Below, piece after piece: positions 60,303 to 64,000 of a stretch of 64,000 bases of DNA (its first letter is position 1; each line of letters starts with the position of its first letter). Under the pieces are notes generated by a model that searched no databases, was not told the DNA's origin, and worked only from the letters and a program-made list of their open reading frames with translations. The stretch is from contig CP115858.1 of assembly GCA_027920525.1 (NCBI GenBank), positions 3,348,001 through 3,412,000 on the forward strand. The letters are read 5' to 3'. The stretch comes from Chryseobacterium daecheongense. GTDB taxonomy: Bacteria > Bacteroidota > Bacteroidia > Flavobacteriales > Weeksellaceae. The position numbers and the translations under genes were made by a program.

Positions 60303-61889
60303 TTGAAAACAATCAGTAAAATATCATTTAATGATATAGAAAATATACCTCAGTTAATAAAAGATTTTTTAAATCATAAAATTGAGGGTTTTGAAGAAAA
60401 TACATTTTCATTAGACCATTTTAGAAAAAAAATTCATCTAAAACAAGAATCTTTTACTTCAGAACAGAGAGTGGTATTATCCACCGCTCTTGAACAACAG
60501 TTATCCGGACTCATACTTTCTAAAAAGCAAAGGGAAAATTTAAACAACATAAAGCTTCCTGATACTTTTACTATAACAACAGGTCATCAACTAAACCTTT
60601 TTTCGGGGCCTGTTTTTTTTGTGTATAAAATTTTACAAACTATTAAGACTTGTTCTTATTTAAAATTTAATTTTCCGGACTTTAATTTTGTTCCTGTATA
60701 TTGGATGGCTTCTGAAGATCACGATTTTGCTGAGATCAATCACTTCAAAACCGAGAATAATTATTACGAAATTAATGAAAAGTCTGGTGGACCTGTCGGG
60801 AGAATTCAGATAAGCGATACATTTTTCATTTCTGAGTTTGAAAAGGAATTTAAGGATTCTGTTTTTGGGACAGAGCTTATTTTAATGCTTAAAGAAGCTT
60901 ACAAAGTCGGGAATACTCTTACAGAAGCTATAAAGACATTAGTGAACAGACTTTTTTCAGAGTTTGGTTTGTTAATCATTGATGGGGATTCAGGCATATT
61001 GAAAAATCAGGTCAAAGAAATTTTCCGGGAAGAGTTAATTCATTCTGCATTATATCATGCTTCTAAAGAAAAAGTGAAATTTCTCACAGATAAATATGGA
61101 AAGGTTCAGGTGAATCCCAGGGAAATTAATTTGTTTTACCTTTCTGACACGAGAGATCGGATAGAATTGGTAGGAGATCATTATAGTGTGGTGGATACTC
61201 CCATCCGGTTTACAAAGGAAGAGATCTTAAATGAGTTGGATAAAGCCCCGGAAAGATTTAGCCCTAATGCATTAATGCGTCCGGTTTATCAGGAAAAAGT
61301 ATTGCCTAATTTAGCCTATATCGGGGGTAATGCAGAAATTATGTATTGGCTTGAGTTAAAAGACTATTTTACTAAAATAGATATCCCTTTTCCTGTTTTG
61401 ATTCCCCGAAACTCAATGTTGTTCTTACAGGAGAAAGTATTAAAAAAAATAGATAAGCTTGATCTGAAAGTTGATGATTTCTTTCAGAATTTTGCAGCTA
61501 TTACGAACAACAGGATCTTAGATAATAGTAGTATTCTCAGGTTACTTGAAGAAAAAGAATCTCTTTTGATCAATAGCTTTTCTGAATTACGGTCTATCGC
61601 CGAAACTACCGAGAAATCTTTTGGAAATATGGTTAAGGCGGAAGAAATTAGACAGCTCAAATCTTACAAAAGGATGAAAAAGCGACTTCTTCATGCAGAA
61701 AAGATAAAACAAAGTGAATTGCTTGAAAGGTTGGAAAATTTATTTTTAAACGTACATCCTTCTAAAACATGGCAGGAAAGGGTTTATAATTTTAGTGTAT
61801 TTTTCGCTGATTATGGATATTCATGGCTTGAAACTTGTTTAGAAGAAATGGTGGTTCAAGAATCAAAATTAATAATTGTTGCCATTTAA
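60303..61889 (+). CDS. bshC: Bacillithiol biosynthesis cysteine-adding enzyme BshC
   Basis: 528 residues starting at TTG 60303; no in-frame ATG occurs until well inside the protein, and the N-terminus ISKISFNDIENIPQLIKDFL fits the family. The Rossmann-like core has TTGHQLNLFSGPVFFVYKIL, YWMASEDHDFAEINHFKT and VNPREINLFYLSDTRDRIEL; the C-terminal part is a long coiled region (RRSYKRMKKRLLHAEKI-like). BshC is thought to attach cysteine to glucosaminyl-malate in bacillithiol synthesis, a redox thiol used by many Bacteroidota. bshA and bshB are not in the window. Confidence 0.93.
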   Translation: MKTISKISFNDIENIPQLIKDFLNHKIEGFEENTFSLDHFRKKIHLKQESFTSEQRVVLSTALEQQLSGLILSKKQRENLNNIKLPDTFTITTGHQLNLFSGPVFFVYKILQTIKTCSYLKFNFPDFNFVPVYWMASEDHDFAEINHFKTENNYYEINEKSGGPVGRIQISDTFFISEFEKEFKDSVFGTELILMLKEAYKVGNTLTEAIKTLVNRLFSEFGLLIIDGDSGILKNQVKEIFREELIHSALYHASKEKVKFLTDKYGKVQVNPREINLFYLSDTRDRIELVGDHYSVVDTPIRFTKEEILNELDKAPERFSPNALMRPVYQEKVLPNLAYIGGNAEIMYWLELKDYFTKIDIPFPVLIPRNSMLFLQEKVLKKIDKLDLKVDDFFQNFAAITNNRILDNSSILRLLEEKESLLINSFSELRSIAETTEKSFGNMVKAEEIRQLKSYKRMKKRLLHAEKIKQSELLERLENLFLNVHPSKTWQERVYNFSVFFADYGYSWLETCLEEMVVQESKLIIVAI

Positions 61890-61908
61890 TTTTAAAGGAG
61901 TATTTTTG
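61879..61908 (+). promoter_or_regulatory. Promoter of the LysM protein gene
   Basis: TTG (61879-61881), 19 bases, then TATTTTTG (61901-61908), a full flavobacterial match. The -33 element overlaps the last codons of bshC. Confidence 0.6.
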
Positions 61909-61927
61909 TAAATTATAATTATCTACT

Positions 61928-63877
61928 ATGATAAAAAGGTTTTTTATTCTATCCAGTTTATGTATGGTTTTGGGCGTTTCCGCTCAACAATCACATACCG
62001 TAGTTAAAGGAGACAATCCTTATAATATTGCCAAGAAGTATGGTATAACGGTGGATGAACTGCTGAAACTAAATCCAAAATTTAAAGATGGAAAGTTGAC
62101 AGTCGGTGATGTGCTTACAGTTAAATCTGATAAAAGCACTTCTGCTCCTGTTACAAAAAGTGCTGTCATTGAAAAAGCTAAACCCAATGCTCAGCTTGGT
62201 AAAATTGTATTACAGCCGAAACAAACCATCTATGGAATTACAAAGCAATACCGTATTTCTGAAACTGACTTGAGAAAGCTGAATCCTGAATTGGATTCTC
62301 ATATGAAGATCGGTGATGAGATTACATTACCTTTTGAAAGCATAAAAAAATATGGAGGCAACCAACAACCTGTTGTAGCTTCAAAAACTGTAGAAGCAAC
62401 TGCTAATAATACTCCATCAACTGCCGTGGCAACGGATGAGGATAGCTATACAATTCAATCAAAAGATAATTATTACAGAATTACAAAACAATTTGGAGTT
62501 AGCCAGCAAGAGCTGTATGCTTTAAATCCTGGATTGGAAGAAAAAGGATTAAAACCAGGAGAGGTTATCCGTGTTAAAAAATCAAATAGCAATGTTGCTA
62601 ATGTGATTACGGAGCCTGTTAATCCTAAAACTAAAATTGATTCAGGCAACGAAAAGTCATCTGCTAATAATTCCTCTAACGTGAATGAGGAGGCAGGAGA
62701 TGAATATGTTACTTACACTGTTCAGCAAGGAGATACTGTTTTTTCTATTGTCAATAAATATGGTATTTCCATTGACGAATTAATCGCTTTAAACCCGGAT
62801 TTAACCCACGGACTAAAGACCGGAATGATTTTGAAAATTAAGAAGCTTGATCCTGCATACATTAAGAAAAGCGGAGATGCTTTAAGTGTTGTTTTGATGC
62901 TTCCTTTCGGCTATAGTACAAATGAAACTCAATATAGGGGAATGGCAATGGATTTTCTTACAGGAGCTAAATTAGCCATTGAAAGAAATGCAAGAAACGG
63001 TCAGAAACTGGATATTAAAGTAGTTGATTCCGGTAATGAAGCTTCATTTAGGAATTCATTGACTCAAATCAATCCTAATAATACAGATTTAATTATAGGC
63101 CCATTCTTTAAATCGAATGTCATTGATGTTTTAGACTTTACTAAAAGCCAGAAAATTCCAATTGTAGCGCCGTTTGCAAATTCTCCGGAATTGTATAACT
63201 ACAGTAATCTGGTTATTATTGAAACGAATGATCAAACCTATGCGGATAAAATTGTAGATGAAGTAAAAACTGTATACTCGGATCAAAAAATTTATATAGT
63301 TGCAGACAGCAAAAAGGAAAATGCAAATTATATTAAAGCTGGTCTCGAAAAGGCAGTGAAAAATCCAAATGTAACAATTGTAAGTTCTCCTGCAGAAATT
63401 AAGGCAGACCAGAATATGATGACGGGACAATCTGCTCCTGTAATAGCTATTTTAGCAAGTGATAACGATAGTACGGGCGAGGCTTTTTCAAATAGAGTTA
63501 TTGCCCTGACAAAAGAAGTACAGGGAATAAAAGCTTTTAGCATGTATTATGCTCCAAGTTTTGAGAAAAAGGTAGACGACCTTAGTCAGGCGAGTTTGGT
63601 TTATTTAATGGACAGAAAAATCAATACGGACGGAAGTTTTGAAAAAGAGATTTTGGCAGCCTATAAAGGTAAATATTGCAAGACTCCTCCCAAATATGCA
63701 ATTATTGGTTTTGATGTTGTCAATGACATGTTAACCAGAGAGAATAAAAAAGGAGAAATTTTTAAACAAATGAATAAAGTTCAAACTCAGCTTGCAACCA
63801 AGTTTGAATTTGTAAAGTCCAAAGCTAATGGAGCTTATGTGAATACTGGTTATCGTGTAATCCGATTAGTTCCTTAG
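61928..63877 (+). CDS. LysM-repeat protein with a periplasmic-binding-protein domain
   Basis: 649 residues. Signal peptide MIKRFFILSSLCMVLGVSAQ, then four LysM units: about 23-66 (HTVVKGDNPYNIAKKYGITV), 93-135 (LQPKQTIYGITKQYRISETD), 176-219 (YTIQSKDNYYRITKQFGVSQ) and 262-304 (YTVQQGDTVFSIVNKYGISI). From about 320 to 640 follows a type 1 periplasmic-binding fold: LSVVLMLPFGYSTNETQYRG, AKLAIERNARNGQKLDIKVV and IIGPFFKSNVIDVLDFTKSQ. LysM binds peptidoglycan; the C-domain may bind a ligand or have become structural. It should sit in the periplasm tied to the cell wall. Has its own promoter. Confidence 0.87.
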   Translation: MIKRFFILSSLCMVLGVSAQQSHTVVKGDNPYNIAKKYGITVDELLKLNPKFKDGKLTVGDVLTVKSDKSTSAPVTKSAVIEKAKPNAQLGKIVLQPKQTIYGITKQYRISETDLRKLNPELDSHMKIGDEITLPFESIKKYGGNQQPVVASKTVEATANNTPSTAVATDEDSYTIQSKDNYYRITKQFGVSQQELYALNPGLEEKGLKPGEVIRVKKSNSNVANVITEPVNPKTKIDSGNEKSSANNSSNVNEEAGDEYVTYTVQQGDTVFSIVNKYGISIDELIALNPDLTHGLKTGMILKIKKLDPAYIKKSGDALSVVLMLPFGYSTNETQYRGMAMDFLTGAKLAIERNARNGQKLDIKVVDSGNEASFRNSLTQINPNNTDLIIGPFFKSNVIDVLDFTKSQKIPIVAPFANSPELYNYSNLVIIETNDQTYADKIVDEVKTVYSDQKIYIVADSKKENANYIKAGLEKAVKNPNVTIVSSPAEIKADQNMMTGQSAPVIAILASDNDSTGEAFSNRVIALTKEVQGIKAFSMYYAPSFEKKVDDLSQASLVYLMDRKINTDGSFEKEILAAYKGKYCKTPPKYAIIGFDVVNDMLTRENKKGEIFKQMNKVQTQLATKFEFVKSKANGAYVNTGYRVIRLVP

Positions 63878-63916
63878 TGAAGTAGATTGGATGAAAGAAA
63901 ATCTTCACATTATGTT

Positions 63917-63924
63917 TATATTTG
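63917..63924 (+). promoter_or_regulatory. -7 box of fabD
   Basis: TATATTTG, a match to TAnnTTTG, 21 bases before the fabD ATG. No -33 element at the right distance is seen. Confidence 0.45.
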
Positions 63925-63945
63925 CATAATATTTTAAATTATTAG

Positions 63946-64000
63946 ATGAAAGCACTTGTATTTCCTGGGCAGGGTTCTCAGTTTGTTGGGATGGGAAAAG
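63946..64000 (+). CDS. fabD: Malonyl-CoA:ACP transacylase FabD, 5' end only
   Basis: Eighteen residues are visible, MKALVFPGQGSQFVGMGK. The motif FPGQGSQxxGMG is the N-terminal signature of FabD, which loads malonyl groups onto acyl carrier protein for fatty-acid synthesis. The rest of the gene lies outside the window, so the active-site GHS motif cannot be checked. Confidence 0.88.
   Translation, partial: MKALVFPGQGSQFVGMGK

Overview
The window comes from a low-GC member of the Bacteroidota, most likely a Chryseobacterium-like flavobacterium (Weeksellaceae). The evidence is seen in the sequence: two SusC/SusD pairs whose SusC proteins share an almost identical signal peptide, repeated flavobacterial -7 boxes (TAnnTTTG) ahead of genes, signal peptides cut after AQ, a bacillithiol enzyme (BshC), a Porin_10-type barrel, and strongly AT-biased intergenic DNA. 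The genus is an inference from style, not from a marker gene. No tRNA, rRNA, insertion sequence, prophage or CRISPR array was seen.

Layout. 1-15,000 is mixed housekeeping and envelope DNA: a partial lipoprotein, a GH3-family ligase, two small exported proteins, mfd, three tandem paralogous exported proteins, a lipoprotein, pth, and an inorganic-carbon module (beta-carbonic anhydrase, small exported protein, SulP transporter, second beta-carbonic anhydrase). 15,277-42,330 is a large surface-polysaccharide locus, nearly all on the minus strand. It holds ugd, rmlB, rmlA, the Wzm/Wzt ABC exporter, a dTDP-3-amino-3,6-dideoxyhexose pathway (ketoisomerase, acetyltransferase, aminotransferase), nine GT2 and two GT4 glycosyltransferases, one unclassified transferase-like protein, an AsnB-like amidotransferase, three further hexapeptide acyltransferases, a methyltransferase, and an amino-acid-adenylating ligase with a free carrier protein and a GNAT protein. 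42,331-47,304 is the rimP-nusA-infB operon with a structured leader. 47,611-58,212 carries two SusC/SusD nutrient-uptake loci. 58,351-64,000 carries a putative porin, bshC, a LysM/periplasmic-binding fusion and the start of fabD.

How the genes work together. Export of the glycan depends on an ABC transporter whose ATPase carries a C-terminal Wzt-type domain, and no Wzx or Wzy candidate is present. The natural reading is therefore an O-antigen or capsule built on a carrier lipid in the cytoplasm and then exported. Its likely ingredients are a dTDP-Fuc3NAc or dTDP-Qui3NAc residue, a hexuronic acid from Ugd that may be amidated by the AsnB-like enzyme, and possibly an aminoacyl group delivered by the ligase/carrier pair. 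The most unusual parts of the window are that aminoacyl module, the three tandem exported paralogs, the rimP leader (16-codon ORF laid over a terminator-like hairpin), and the inverted repeat abutting the ATG of both susC genes. Nothing here clearly amounts to a wholly new system.
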